A stretch of DNA of 64,000 bases from Pseudooceanicola pacificus (GTDB taxonomy: Bacteria; Pseudomonadota; Alphaproteobacteria; Rhodobacterales; Rhodobacteraceae): the NCBI RefSeq assembly GCF_009789075.1, contig NZ_WNXQ01000004.1, positions 124,001 to 188,000 on the forward strand, in the 5' to 3' direction. Under the pieces are notes generated by a model. It had not been told where the DNA came from and made no database searches. It saw only the letters and a list, made by a program, of their open reading frames with translations. The position numbers and the translations under genes were made by a program. How positions within the stretch are numbered: position 1 is the first letter of the stretch; every line of letters begins with the position of its first letter. Below, piece after piece: positions 52,319 to 60,259 of the stretch.

Positions 52319-53542
52319 ATGGACACTCCTCTCATCCCGGTGCCGGGCCGACCTGCGCCGGGTCCGCAACCGTCCATCCTGTTCCTCGCCGCGCTGGCGG
52401 CGCTCGCGACGATAGGGATGCACATCTTCATTCCCGTGCTGCCCGAGGTTGCCGCGGATTTCGGCACGACCACCGCGCAGATGCAGATGACCATCACGGT
52501 CTACATGGTGGGCCTCGGCACGGGCCAGGTGATCTACGGCGTTCTGTCCGACCGGTTCGGCCGGCGTCCCGTCCTGCTGGGCGGTCTTCTTGTCTTCGTC
52601 TTCGGCCTGCTGCTGGCGGTGCCGGTCACCTCGTTCTGGCTGCTGCTTGCGGCACGCTTCATCCAGTCGGTCGGCGCCTGCGCCGGGCTGGTGCTGGGGC
52701 GCGCGATGATCCAGGACAGTTCGGAAGGCGCCGGCATTCCCGCCCGGCTGGCCGTCGTGACCATGGTCATGTCGATGACCCCCATGCTGGCGCCCCTGCT
52801 GGGCATCGCCATCGCGGGCATCGCGGGATGGCGCGCGGTCTTTCCCGTACTGGCCGCGCTGGTGCTTGTGCTGATCCTAAAGGTCCTGCCCCGCATTCCC
52901 GAAACCCACATGAACCGCGGCACGCCCGAAACCTTCCGGCAGCTGTTCCGGGGCCTGCTGCGCCTCGGCACCAGCCGCAACTTCGTCGGCTTCGCCCTGT
53001 GCGGCGGTTTCCTGACCATCGGCGGCTTCGTGATGCTGGGCGCTCTGCCCTATTTCGTGAAAGACGTGATCGGCGCGGGCGATGGCACCCTGTCGATGCT
53101 GTTCCTGCTGGTGGCCAGCGGTGTGACCGGCGGGTCCATCGTGTCGCGCGTCCTCAGCCGGTGGGTGACGCCGCTCGGCATGTGCCGCATCGGGTGCAGC
53201 ATCGCCGTCCTGGCCAGCGCCGCGATGATCTTCGCGGCCACCCGCGACACGCTGAGCCTGCCGGCCATCTTGCCGGCCTTCATCCTCGCGACGCTCGCGG
53301 CGGGGCTGGCCAGCCCGAACGCGGTCGCGGGATGCATGGCCAGCGCGCCGGGCCGGGCCGGGACGGCCTCTGCCGGCTACGGCCTGTTCCAGATGACCGT
53401 CGGCGCGCTGCTGACCGCGGCGCCATCGCTCATCGGCAACCAGTACCCGCCGACCATGGCGGGGCTGCTGTGCCTCACCTCGGCGATGGCGCTGGCGGGC
53501 GCACTGTTCGTCGTGCGCGGCCCGGGCCGTCGAGCGGCCTGA
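52319..53542 (+). CDS. MFS efflux pump, Bcr/CflA family
   Basis: 407 residues with twelve membrane helices. Family features are FIPVLPEVAADFGTT near 39-53, and motif A GVLSDRFGRRPVLLGG near 74-89. Exports drugs or toxic small molecules by proton antiport. A possible promoter is TTGCAC (52258-52263), 18 bases, TATTTA (52282-52287), overlapped by GGACTAT/ATAGGTC repeats. The ribosome site is poor, so the start could be slightly downstream. It may protect against toxic substrates. Confidence 0.9.
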   Translation: MDTPLIPVPGRPAPGPQPSILFLAALAALATIGMHIFIPVLPEVAADFGTTTAQMQMTITVYMVGLGTGQVIYGVLSDRFGRRPVLLGGLLVFVFGLLLAVPVTSFWLLLAARFIQSVGACAGLVLGRAMIQDSSEGAGIPARLAVVTMVMSMTPMLAPLLGIAIAGIAGWRAVFPVLAALVLVLILKVLPRIPETHMNRGTPETFRQLFRGLLRLGTSRNFVGFALCGGFLTIGGFVMLGALPYFVKDVIGAGDGTLSMLFLLVASGVTGGSIVSRVLSRWVTPLGMCRIGCSIAVLASAAMIFAATRDTLSLPAILPAFILATLAAGLASPNAVAGCMASAPGRAGTASAGYGLFQMTVGALLTAAPSLIGNQYPPTMAGLLCLTSAMALAGALFVVRGPGRRAA

Positions 53543-53546
53543 CCGC

Positions 53547-53562
53547 GCCCGGTTTTCCGGGC
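53547..53562 (+). terminator. Hairpin after the MFS gene
   Basis: GCCCGG-TTTT-CCGGGC, a perfect six-base stem with a T tetraloop, starts 4 bp past the stop. No T run follows, so it is a weak terminator. Confidence 0.4.
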
Positions 53563-53660
53563 TGTCCGCCCCCATGTCCCCCTGCCGCAGGACAGCGTAG
53601 CGCCGTCAATCCCCGAGACTGACGCCCGACACCGTCTAATGTTGTCCAAGGGAGGAAACC

Positions 53661-54689
53661 ATGAAACTCAGACAAGCTGTCCGCACCACGCTGGCCGGGG
53701 CCCTCACGCTCGGGTTCTCTACGGCCGCGATGGCGCAGGACGTCACCATCCGCTATTCCAACTGGCTGCCCAACGGCTTCTGGCTGAAGGAAGAGGTCAT
53801 CGCCAACTGGATCGACCAGGTGGCCGAGGTCACCGACGGGCGCGTGGTCGTGGAAACGATGCCCAAGGTCGTCGGTTCGGTCCAGGGTCAGTACGACGTG
53901 ATCCGCGACGGCCTGGCCGATCTGAGCTGGATCGTCACCGGATACACGCCCGGCCGCTTCCCTCTGATCGAGTTCGGAGACCTCGGCCTGCAGGGCGAGA
54001 AGGCCGGCGTGATGGCCCCGGCAATGGACCGGATCTACCGCGAGCAACTGGCCAGCTACGATGTTTTCGAAGGGGTCGAGCCGCTGTCGGTCCTCGTCAT
54101 CTCGCCGCTGCAGATGGTGCTGAAGGACAAGGTGATCAACAGTGTCGATGACCTGAAGGGCCTGAAACTCCGATCGTCCTCGAACACCCTGACCGCCGCG
54201 ATCGAGGCCGTCGGAAGCGTGCCGATCCTGAAATCCATGGCCGAAGTCTACGAGATGCTGTCTTCGGGGACCATCGACGGGCAGATCACCAATCTCAACT
54301 CGGTGATCGGATTCAACGGCCTCGACCTGACGAACTCGCAGTATTACATCCCCGGCGGCATGTCGAACGCGGTCATCCTGTGGGGCCTGAACAAGGACAC
54401 CTGGAACCGCATCTCGCCCGAGGACCAGGAGGCCATCCGCGGCATTTCGGGCGAGGTATTCGCCGGCAATGTGGGCGCCGAATACGACACGCAAGACGCC
54501 GCCGCGCTCCAGCAGATGAAGGAAGCCGGCTACACCCTGACCAGAGCGTCCGACGCCGACATGGAGGCATTGCGCAGCAAGCTGAAGCCGATCGAGGATG
54601 CCTGGATCGCGCGGGCCAAGGAAGCCGGGCTCGAGAATGCCGAAGAGATCCTGAAGATGTACAAGGAAGCCGGAAGCGGCGCGATGTGA
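53661..54689 (+). CDS. TRAP transporter periplasmic substrate-binding protein, orphan
   Basis: 342 residues. Signal peptide about 1-25 (cleavage after AMA, before QDV). DctP-family features: RYSNWLPNGFWLKEEV near 31-46, DDLKGLKLRSSSNTL near 167-181 with the likely carboxylate-binding Arg, and SGTIDGQITNLNSV near 205. No membrane subunits are encoded next to it, so it must pair with a distant transporter or with dctQM at 9924. GGGAGGAA precedes the ATG. A good terminator follows. Confidence 0.92.
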   Translation: MKLRQAVRTTLAGALTLGFSTAAMAQDVTIRYSNWLPNGFWLKEEVIANWIDQVAEVTDGRVVVETMPKVVGSVQGQYDVIRDGLADLSWIVTGYTPGRFPLIEFGDLGLQGEKAGVMAPAMDRIYREQLASYDVFEGVEPLSVLVISPLQMVLKDKVINSVDDLKGLKLRSSSNTLTAAIEAVGSVPILKSMAEVYEMLSSGTIDGQITNLNSVIGFNGLDLTNSQYYIPGGMSNAVILWGLNKDTWNRISPEDQEAIRGISGEVFAGNVGAEYDTQDAAALQQMKEAGYTLTRASDADMEALRSKLKPIEDAWIARAKEAGLENAEEILKMYKEAGSGAM

Positions 54690-54716
54690 TCGCCGCACCC
54701 GCAGGGACGAACCCGA

Positions 54717-54745
54717 ACGGGGGCCGGTTGCCGGCCCCCGTCTTT
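54717..54745 (+). terminator. Rho-independent terminator after the orphan TRAP gene
   Basis: ACGGGGGCCGG (54717-54727) and CCGGCCCCCGT (54731-54741) form an 11-bp perfect stem with loop TTG, followed by CTTT. Confidence 0.8.
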
Positions 54746-54787
54746 CATCCTCACCCGTCGCCCGGTCGGCCGGGCCGGAGCAGCGCC

Positions 54788-55804
54788 ATGACCCAGATGA
54801 ACGCGATCCTGATCCACCGCAACGGCGGGCCCGAGGAAATGGTGCACGCCACCCTACCCCGCCCGGTGCCCTCGGCCGGACAGGTGCTGGTCCGGCACAC
54901 GGCCATCGGTGTAAATTTCTCGGATATCAACGTGCGGCGAGGCGGGTTCTACACCTCCATCCTGTCCGACAGCGACCAGGCCTTTCCGCTCGTGCTGGGC
55001 AACGAGGCCGCCGGCGTGGTCGAGGAAACGGGCCCCGGCGTGACCGGGTTCGCGCCCGGCGACCGGGTGGCCTATGCCGGAATGCACGGGCAGTTCTTTG
55101 AACAGTCCGGCGCCTATTGCGACTGTCGTGCCGTACCCGCCGACCGGCTGGTGCCGGTGCCCGACACTGTGACCGACCAGCAGGCGGCGGCGGTGCTTCT
55201 GAAGGGCAGCACGGCGTCCCTGATCATCAACCGCCTGCGCAAGCCGGCGCCCGGCGATGTCGTGCTGGTCCATGCCGCGGCCTCGGGCGTCGGCGCGCTG
55301 CTCGCCCAGTGGGCGCATCACCTGGGCGCGCGCGTCATCGGCACCGCCGGATCGGACGCAAAGGCCCGGATCGCGCGGGACAACGGCTGCGAGGCGGTCG
55401 TGCTCTACAAGCAGACCGAATTCACCGATGCGGTGTTGGCGCTGGCACCCGGCGGCGTGGACATCGTCTATGACGGTGTGGGCGCCGACACGTTCCACAA
55501 GTCGATTGGCGTCGCCGCGCCGTTCGGGACGCTGGTCAATTACGGCAATGCCTCAGGACCGGTGTCGCCGCTGGATATCCAGCGGCTGGCGATGCGGTCG
55601 CTGTCGGTCGCGCGCGCCGGTGTCACCGGGCACATTGGAACCGCGGACGACCTGCGCCGGGTCGCGGCAGAGCTGTTCGAACTGGTGGCCGCGGGCGCGT
55701 TGCGGCCGAGGGTGCACCAGGCAATGCCGCTGCGCGATGCCGCCGAAAGCCACCGGATGGCGGAAAGCGGTCAGGCGGCCGGCGCGCTGCTCCTGCTGCC
55801 CTGA
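54788..55804 (+). CDS. Quinone oxidoreductase-like MDR protein
   Basis: 338 residues. NADPH-binding AAASGVG at 163-169 and QOR features IGVNFSDINVRRGGF near 40-54 and LGNEAAGVVEETGPG near 70-84. The catalytic zinc ligands of alcohol dehydrogenases are absent. Reduces quinones or enones with NADPH. Its ATG is 47 bp past the terminator of the orphan TRAP gene and it converges with the GntR gene 10 bp downstream; the long in-frame ORF back to 54380 is a shadow. Confidence 0.88.
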   Translation: MTQMNAILIHRNGGPEEMVHATLPRPVPSAGQVLVRHTAIGVNFSDINVRRGGFYTSILSDSDQAFPLVLGNEAAGVVEETGPGVTGFAPGDRVAYAGMHGQFFEQSGAYCDCRAVPADRLVPVPDTVTDQQAAAVLLKGSTASLIINRLRKPAPGDVVLVHAAASGVGALLAQWAHHLGARVIGTAGSDAKARIARDNGCEAVVLYKQTEFTDAVLALAPGGVDIVYDGVGADTFHKSIGVAAPFGTLVNYGNASGPVSPLDIQRLAMRSLSVARAGVTGHIGTADDLRRVAAELFELVAAGALRPRVHQAMPLRDAAESHRMAESGQAAGALLLLP

Positions 55805-55814
55805 CGGGGCGGCG

Positions 55815-56555
55815 TCATTTCATCAGGTGGGTGATGTCGCGCTGCGTCTCGTAGCGCGAGCCCAGGTAGGTCAGCTTGCCCACGTAGAGTACCGTGCCTT
55901 CGACATCGGCACAGATGCGGGTGATCCGGGCGACAGGCGTCAGCTGGGCACATCCCAGCAGGCGCGACTCGTCCTCGTCGGACATGCCCACGGTCACCTT
56001 CTCTTTCCAGACGGAGACCATGTCGCGACCGTATTCCGACACCAGCCGCGCCACCTTGATCCGCTCGAAGGCGCCTTCCGGGAAGCGGTCGAACAGCTTG
56101 CGGGCGATGAAATTCTTCGACACCGAATAGGTCGACCCGGCGTCCATGTCGGCCTTGCTGATCAGCCAGTACGCATCGGACAGGCGACCGAAGAACAGGT
56201 CCTCGCGCGCGGGCATCCCGGGTTCGGAGGAAAACACCTTGAGCCGGAAATCCGGCGTGTCCCGTTCGACCGACCCGACGGACATGAAGATCGGCTGCGT
56301 CTTAGCGTCGTAGATGACCGTCGTCCGCCGGCCGCGATGGCTGGACAGCAGCCCCTCGGCCGAAAGCATCTGGATCGCCTGACGCGCGGTGACCCGGGCA
56401 ACCTCGTATTCCTCGGCCAGCTCCTCGAGCGTGGGAATGGGATCGCCGTAGGCCCAGACCCCCGCCACGATCTTGCGCCGCAGGATTTCCGCCAGCTGCG
56501 CGTAAAGTGTCACCGGTCCCGCCTTGAGCAGGGAAGATTGCGTCTGGTTTGTCAC
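55815..56555 (-). CDS. GntR-family regulator with UTRA ligand domain
   Basis: About 246 residues from GTG at 56555. Winged helix-turn-helix at about 12-78 (LEELAEEYEVARVTARQAIQ, then the wing LLSSHRGRRTTV) and a HutC/UTRA effector domain at about 95-240. ATG at 56723 is the first in-frame ATG but adds 56 residues without family similarity. Two AGTCCTT/CGTCCTT sequences lie between it and the divergent CoA-transferase gene, so it probably controls itself and that gene. Confidence 0.85.
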   Translation of the reverse strand: MTNQTQSSLLKAGPVTLYAQLAEILRRKIVAGVWAYGDPIPTLEELAEEYEVARVTARQAIQMLSAEGLLSSHRGRRTTVIYDAKTQPIFMSVGSVERDTPDFRLKVFSSEPGMPAREDLFFGRLSDAYWLISKADMDAGSTYSVSKNFIARKLFDRFPEGAFERIKVARLVSEYGRDMVSVWKEKVTVGMSDEDESRLLGCAQLTPVARITRICADVEGTVLYVGKLTYLGSRYETQRDITHLMK

Positions 56556-56914
56556 GTGGCCTGTGCTCTTTTGGTAAGTCCTTGAATGATACTTATCGCA
56601 CACGGTGTCACAGAACAACGTCTGATGTACTGCCGTGCCGTCGGGTTCTTTTTCACAATGGAAAGCCGATGCGGGACAACCCGCAAAGCCGCCGGAAGTC
56701 CGAAGATTGCTTATCGTCGACAACCATTGCCGGCAAGGCGGGCTCTTGCATTGAAATCCCGCCGGACCCGCAACCGATCACCGTGCAGGTGCGGCATTCG
56801 CAGGTGTATCCGATAAAAGATATAAAGGACGAACTACCACTCTTTTATTGCATCCGAAGCCTGCGCTGGTAGGCTTGGCACAGGTCCGAAGGCAGGTTGA
56901 AAAGGGGTCGCACG
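56556..56914. promoter_or_regulatory. Divergent control region, GntR and CoA-transferase genes
   Basis: A 359-bp gap with markedly more A and T than the coding DNA. AAGTCCTTGAATGATACTT at 56576-56594 has inverted ends (AAGT/ACTT). At 56811-56832 the minus strand reads CGTCCTTTATATCTTTTATC, a similar sequence in opposite orientation. Both are candidate GntR operators. No convincing gene is seen. Confidence 0.45.
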
Positions 56915-58132
56915 ATGTTCAAGCCACTAGCGGGAATGCGGGTGCTCGACTTCAGCCGCGTGCTGGCCGGGCCGCTCTGCGCGCAGTACCTCGGCGATCT
57001 CGGGGCCGATGTGATCAAGGTGGAAACCGTCGGCGACGGCGACGAAAGCCGGACATGGCCGCCGTTCCACAACGGCATGGCCACCGCCTACATCACCGCG
57101 AACCGCAACAAGAAGAGCATGGCGGTCAATCTCAAGCACCCGGACGCAGCCGAGATCGTCGCCCGCCTGGTGCGCGACTGCGACATCGTGGTGGAAAGCG
57201 CCGCCACCGGGGTCAGCCAACGGCTGGGCGTGGACTACGACACGCTGTCCGCCATCAACGACAAGCTGATCTACTGCACAATCTCGGGCTTCGGCCGGAC
57301 CGGCCCGATGAAGGACGCGCGCGGATACGACATGATCCTGCAGGCCTACAGCGGAATGATGAGCGTGACCGGCGACGCGACCTCGGGCGCGATCCGGATC
57401 CCGTTCTCTCCCATCGACCAGGCGACCGGCTACCATGCGGTGATCGGTGTGCTGTCGGCGGTGATCGAACGCGGTCGCAGCGGCAAGGGCCGGTTCATGG
57501 AGGTCTCGCTCTACGAAACGGCGGCGAGCTTCCTGGGCTTCATGGTGCAGGCCTATCTGGAAACCGGCACCCTGCCACAGCGGAGCGGATCGGGCCACGC
57601 GGGCATCGCGCCGTACCAGGCCTTCGACTGCGCCGACAAGCCGGTGCTGGTCGGGGTGGCGAACGACAAGCTGTGGCGCCTGTTCTGTGCCGAATTCGGG
57701 CGCCCCGAACTGGCCCGGGACCCGCGCTTTCTGCGCAACCGCGACAGGGTGCTGAACCGGACCGAGGTCGTCGCCATCGTGCAGGAACTGGTCGGCGCGC
57801 TGCCCTCGGCCGAGGTGCTGCAAAAGCTGCTGGCTAACGGCATTCCCTGCGCCCCGATCAACACTTTCCAGGACCTGCTGAAGGATCCGCAGGCGACCCA
57901 CCGCGCGATGATCCAGACCATCACGGGCGAGGGTTTCGACGGCATGAAGGCCGTCGCCATGCCGATCCTTTTCGGCGGAGCGGAACGCAGCATCGGCACC
58001 GCCCCGCCCAGGCTGGGCGCCCATACCGCCGAGATCATGGCCCGGCTCGGCTATGACGCGGCGACCATCGAACGGATGCAGGCCGACTGCGCGATCGGGT
58101 GCCTCGATGCCGCGGCGGCCGCGGTCTCCTGA
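56915..58132 (+). CDS. CaiB/BaiF (class III) CoA-transferase
   Basis: 405 residues. N-terminal MRVLDFSRVLAGPLCAQYLG near 8-27, NRNKKSMAVNL, and catalytic Asp139 in ARGYDMILQAYSG. Of the five non-racemase members here it is the closest to the enzyme at 6046. ATG 56915 follows AAAGGGG. Divergent from the GntR gene and convergent with the next operon, so it forms its own transcription unit, probably under GntR control. Confidence 0.9.
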   Translation: MFKPLAGMRVLDFSRVLAGPLCAQYLGDLGADVIKVETVGDGDESRTWPPFHNGMATAYITANRNKKSMAVNLKHPDAAEIVARLVRDCDIVVESAATGVSQRLGVDYDTLSAINDKLIYCTISGFGRTGPMKDARGYDMILQAYSGMMSVTGDATSGAIRIPFSPIDQATGYHAVIGVLSAVIERGRSGKGRFMEVSLYETAASFLGFMVQAYLETGTLPQRSGSGHAGIAPYQAFDCADKPVLVGVANDKLWRLFCAEFGRPELARDPRFLRNRDRVLNRTEVVAIVQELVGALPSAEVLQKLLANGIPCAPINTFQDLLKDPQATHRAMIQTITGEGFDGMKAVAMPILFGGAERSIGTAPPRLGAHTAEIMARLGYDAATIERMQADCAIGCLDAAAAAVS

Positions 58133-58195
58133 ACCCCGCGTGGCAGGCCGGCGGCACAGCGCCCCGGCCAGCCGATGTCCGGTCCGCAAACCGCC

Positions 58196-59395
58196 CTAAC
58201 GGAACCCCGGCAGCGCCCCGCCGTCGGCCATATGCTCGACCTCCTCGGCCGTCAGGCCGAAGTCGCGCAGCACCTCGGCGGTATGCTCGCCCAGCCGGGG
58301 CGCGAGCGAACGCGTCCGGCGTGGCAGGTCGCCACCGAAGATCGGACCGGGCAACAGCAGGTCGGTGCCGTCCGGCAGGACCATCGGGTCGACCACACCG
58401 GCCTCGGCCAGCGAGCGATCCTCCAGCAATTCGGGCAGGGTCTGGACCGGGGCGGAGGGCACGCCCTGTTCCTCCAGCGCCGCGCTCAATGCGTCCCGGT
58501 CCCACTCCGCCGCCAGCACGGCCAGCCGGGCGTTCACGGCATGACGGTTGGCGACCCGTTCGGCCAGCGTGGGCCAGGGTGCGGCCTCGCCCCGCCCGCG
58601 GTCGAGAACCGACCACAACCGCGCGAAGAGCCGGTCGTTGCTGGCGGCCAGCAGGATCGGGCCGGTGCGCGTGTGGAATGTCCCGTAGGGCACCAGCGAG
58701 ATATGCCCCGAGCCATAGCGCTGCGGCACGCTGCCCCCCAGGCTGTAAGAGGCGATCTGGAAATTCATCAGGTTGACGGCAGACCGCAGAAGCGCCGGTT
58801 CGACATAGCTCCCTTCGCCGGTGCGGTCGCGCTGGCGCAACGCGGCCAGCACCGCCACGGCCGAGGCCATGCCGGTCGACAGGTCCAGCACGCTGGGTCC
58901 GCAGCGGACCGGGTCGCCGTCGGGTTCGCCGGTCAGGCTCATGACGCCGGAATAGGCCTGCATCGTCGCCTCGTATCCCGGCAGGCGTTCGTCGCGCGTG
59001 CCGGTCGGATGCGCCCGGACCGAACAGTGGATCAACCCGGGATTGGCACGGGTCAACTCTGCGCGCCCCAGGCCCAGCCGGTCCATCCCGCCGTGGCGGA
59101 AATTCTCGATCAGCACGTCCGCCCCGGCTGCCAGCCGCAGCAGAAGCGCGCGCCCCGCATCGGTGCCGAGGTCGAGGGCGATGCTGCGCTTGGAGTGGTT
59201 CAGCGCGGTGTTGGCCCCGCTGTATTCCCCCTTCACCGGCGGCCAGCGACGGGTCTCGTCGATCTGGTCGGGGTGTTCGACATGGATCACGTCGGCGCCC
59301 AGGTCGGCCAGGATCGCCCCGGCGAAGGGCCCGGCCAGCACCCGGCTGAGGTCGAGCACCCGGATCCCCGTGCAGGGCAGCGTCGTTTCGGTCAT
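58196..59395 (-). CDS. CaiB/BaiF-family protein with Glu at the catalytic position
   Basis: 399 residues. N-terminal IRVLDLSRVLAGPFAGAIL near 11-29 is normal, but the catalytic segment reads LPGYEATMQAYSG, with Glu142 where other members have Asp. The preceding glycine loop (SITGFGxxGP in relatives) is changed to SVRAHPTGTRDE. CoA transfer through a Glu anhydride is chemically conceivable, as class I enzymes use Glu, but the activity must be regarded as uncertain. Last gene of a minus operon with two lyases, a CoA-transferase, a crotonase and a racemase homologue. Confidence 0.85.
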   Translation of the reverse strand: MTETTLPCTGIRVLDLSRVLAGPFAGAILADLGADVIHVEHPDQIDETRRWPPVKGEYSGANTALNHSKRSIALDLGTDAGRALLLRLAAGADVLIENFRHGGMDRLGLGRAELTRANPGLIHCSVRAHPTGTRDERLPGYEATMQAYSGVMSLTGEPDGDPVRCGPSVLDLSTGMASAVAVLAALRQRDRTGEGSYVEPALLRSAVNLMNFQIASYSLGGSVPQRYGSGHISLVPYGTFHTRTGPILLAASNDRLFARLWSVLDRGRGEAAPWPTLAERVANRHAVNARLAVLAAEWDRDALSAALEEQGVPSAPVQTLPELLEDRSLAEAGVVDPMVLPDGTDLLLPGPIFGGDLPRRTRSLAPRLGEHTAEVLRDFGLTAEEVEHMADGGALPGFR

Positions 59396-59412
59396 CTCCC
59401 GTCCCTTCCCGT

Positions 59413-60249
59413 TCAGTCCGCGCGGTAGCGGTCGGCCATGGCAAGGATGGTGCGGGCGCGGCGCATCATCGGCTCGTCCACCATGTCGCCTTCGAAGAGA
59501 AACGCGCCCCGGTCCCCGACAGCGGCCAGAAGACGGCGGCTGCGGTCGACATCCGCGTCGCTGGGCATGAAGGCGGCGCGCACGGTGGCGGTCTGGGACG
59601 GGTGGATCATGAACTTGCCGACGCAGCCTAGCGTCGCCGCCTCGCGGGTGTCCCTCTCCAGCATCGTGCCGCCGTCCGACAACTCTGCCGTGACGGTGTC
59701 ATAGGCCGGCACCCGGGCGGCGGCGGCATGGATCAGCATGGTGTTGCGCGCCTGAAGCAGGATCGGCAACAGGGCTCCGGCGTCGTCGCGCACGGCGCGC
59801 ATTCCCATATCGGCGGCCAGGTCGTAGGGGCCCCAGCTTACGCCCGCCACGGCCTCGTGCGACAGCAGCTCCGGCAGGGCCAGAAGGCCCCGGGCGGATT
59901 CGATGGTCACGATAATCGCCGGCGGCGTGGCGCCGGTGCCTGCCACGGCGTCGATCTGGGCCACGGTCTCGGTCTTGCCGATGACGACCGCCCGGGCACC
60001 GGCCGCCAGGATCGCGGCGGCATCGGCCTGCCCGGTCTCGGTCGCCGGATCGTTGATCCGGATCAGCACGTCCGTCGACACGTCGCGCAGGTAGGCGCAG
60101 ACCGCGTCGCGCGCCGATGCCTTGGCATCCGCCGCGACGGCATCTTCCAGGTCGAGCACGGCGATATCCGCGGCGGCGGCCGCCTTGGCGAAACGGTCGG
60201 GCCGGTCGCCGGGGCAGAACAGGATCGAAGGTCCGAAGATGGTGGTCAT
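59413..60249 (-). CDS. CitE-like (HpcH/HpaI family) C-C lyase
   Basis: 278 residues, TIM barrel. ILFCPGDRPDRF at 9-20, LDLEDAV at 32-38, metal-binding Glu in TIESARG near 117, and SWGPYDLAADMG near 138 with the second metal ligand Asp. Family members cleave citryl-, malyl-, citramalyl- or related CoA esters. The neighbouring CoA-transferase, HMG-CoA-lyase-like and crotonase genes make a branched C5/C6 hydroxyacyl-CoA a sensible substrate. It starts 10 bp past the transferase stop. Confidence 0.9.
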   Translation of the reverse strand: MTTIFGPSILFCPGDRPDRFAKAAAAADIAVLDLEDAVAADAKASARDAVCAYLRDVSTDVLIRINDPATETGQADAAAILAAGARAVVIGKTETVAQIDAVAGTGATPPAIIVTIESARGLLALPELLSHEAVAGVSWGPYDLAADMGMRAVRDDAGALLPILLQARNTMLIHAAAARVPAYDTVTAELSDGGTMLERDTREAATLGCVGKFMIHPSQTATVRAAFMPSDADVDRSRRLLAAVGDRGAFLFEGDMVDEPMMRRARTILAMADRYRAD

Positions 60250-60259
60250 GCTGGTCCTT

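Noticed and set aside
55802..55817. TGACG/CGTCA inverted repeat between convergent stop codons
   Set aside because: Only five base pairs and largely made of the two stop codons themselves.
56556..56723. Longer GntR start at ATG 56723
   Set aside because: The added 56 residues have no family similarity and would cover one of the operator candidates; GTG 56555 fits the family start better.
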